64,000 bases of DNA from Drosophila persimilis (Eukaryota > Arthropoda > Insecta > Diptera > Drosophilidae). The DNA is taken from the NCBI RefSeq assembly GCF_003286085.1, contig NW_020825340.1:124001-188000 (forward strand), in the 5' to 3' direction. Positions 63,456-64,000 of the stretch are shown here, one piece after another. Each line of letters begins with the position of its first letter. The first letter of the stretch is position 1. A program made the translations under genes and the position numbers. The notes under the pieces were generated by a model. The model did no database searches. It was given only the letters and a program-made list of their open reading frames with translations, and had not been told where the DNA came from.

Positions 63456-64000
63456 CCACCTCTCCCGCTACCACTCCACTTCAATCTTCTCCCCGACTTG
63501 CTTATGTACAATGGGACAGGCAGGCAGGCAGGCAGGCGGCTGGCGGCCATAAGATATGCGCATTTCTTATAATGTCGAACCGAGAAGTACTATTCATGTT
63601 TGTTGGCTTTTTTTTTTTTGATTCTTTTGCTAAGCTGCCACTTGTTTTGATAATATATTTCTTTAACTTATTGAATGCAGCATTGGAATAGAAGTATTCT
63701 TGAGACACTGTTGATGAGTGGATAGCCATAGCACCCCAACTAATATGTAAATCGATTTTAGGTTAGGTTCGGGTTCGGGTTAGTGGCAAAGGGAGTTGGT
63801 GGTGGAGGTGGAGGTGGATGTGGAGAAGGGTGGGGGGCTTGTGGGTGCCATTGTGGGTGGCCAGACAGACAGAGTCGACCCCAAACTTGGTATCCCAATA
63901 GCCACCGTCTGACAGCCACAGCCACCGCCGCGCTCTCCTCATCGTTGTCGTCGCGTGTGTGCGACGTGCGCTCTCTTCTTCCATCTTGCTCTCGCGCTCT

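Larger units (their letters stand above)
49689..64000. other. 14-kb non-coding region, probable first intron, microsatellite-rich
   Basis: I could not support any coding exon on either strand. Open frames are mostly translations of simple repeats (RERERE, VCVCVC and poly-Pro or Gly types). Landmarks: (TG)n 52195-52234, (GA)n 53932-53960, G/GGGT-rich 53440-53640, C-rich strands 55440-55550, (TACA)n 57038-57058, (ATCC)n 58672-58708, many TACATATGTA tracts 59400-60040, (TG)n 60506-60534, (CAA)n 62145-62175 and (CAG)n 63424-63455. Confidence 0.5.

Overview
This is nuclear DNA of a Drosophila species. Introns are short (about 55-75 nt) with fly-type splice sites, A/T-rich intergenic DNA carries CA, GA and CAG microsatellites, and several proteins are near-identical to fly orthologues as I remember them (hay/XPB, E(z), Adi1). 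The hay, E(z), CYRI and Adi1 neighbourhood corresponds, from memory, to D. melanogaster 3L 67E (Muller element D). Protein divergence and repeat content suggest the obscura group, where Muller D is an X arm in some lineages. I cannot prove the species from the window.

Layout. 1-1.9 kb: 3' part of an M20 dipeptidase-like gene that has lost most metal ligands. 2-3.7 kb: intergenic DNA with a dispersed repeat. 3.7-5.2 kb: a small glycine-rich secreted protein and the C-terminal half of an UNC93-like transporter. 6.6-12.5 kb: five small four-transmembrane genes of one family (A-E), four on the minus strand and one on the plus strand, with matching exon sizes. 12.5-14.3 kb: A/T-rich repeats bearing GGTATATTT motifs, ending at the hay promoter. 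14.3-16.8 kb: hay (TFIIH XPB helicase). 17.4-18.0 kb: a CTF8 homologue. 18.1-21.2 kb: E(z), minus strand. 21.5-22.1 kb: a CNEP1R1/TMEM188 homologue. 22.6-22.9 kb: a tiny secreted peptide gene. 24.1-38.9 kb: a CYRI/FAM49 orthologue on the minus strand with a 10.3-kb first coding intron and a secreted Tyr/Gln-rich gene nested in its second intron. 40.2-45.6 kb: ANKMY2 orthologue preceded by a nearly perfect 2.43-kb tandem duplication that creates a truncated 5' copy. 45.8-46.6 kb: Adi1. 46.7-49 kb: repeats. 49.0-49.7 kb: probable noncoding first exon of a plus-strand gene, then 14 kb of non-coding, microsatellite-rich DNA, probably its first intron.

The genes are mostly unrelated housekeeping functions: transcription/repair helicase, cohesion clamp loading, Polycomb methyltransferase, lipin phosphatase regulation, Rac1 control and methionine salvage. 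The parts that look lineage-specific are the four-TM cluster, the M20 pseudoenzyme, the small secreted genes, the duplication and an apparent excess of GC-AG introns. All spliced models were built by eye; each was checked to give a total length divisible by three and phase-compatible junctions. No RNA evidence was available.
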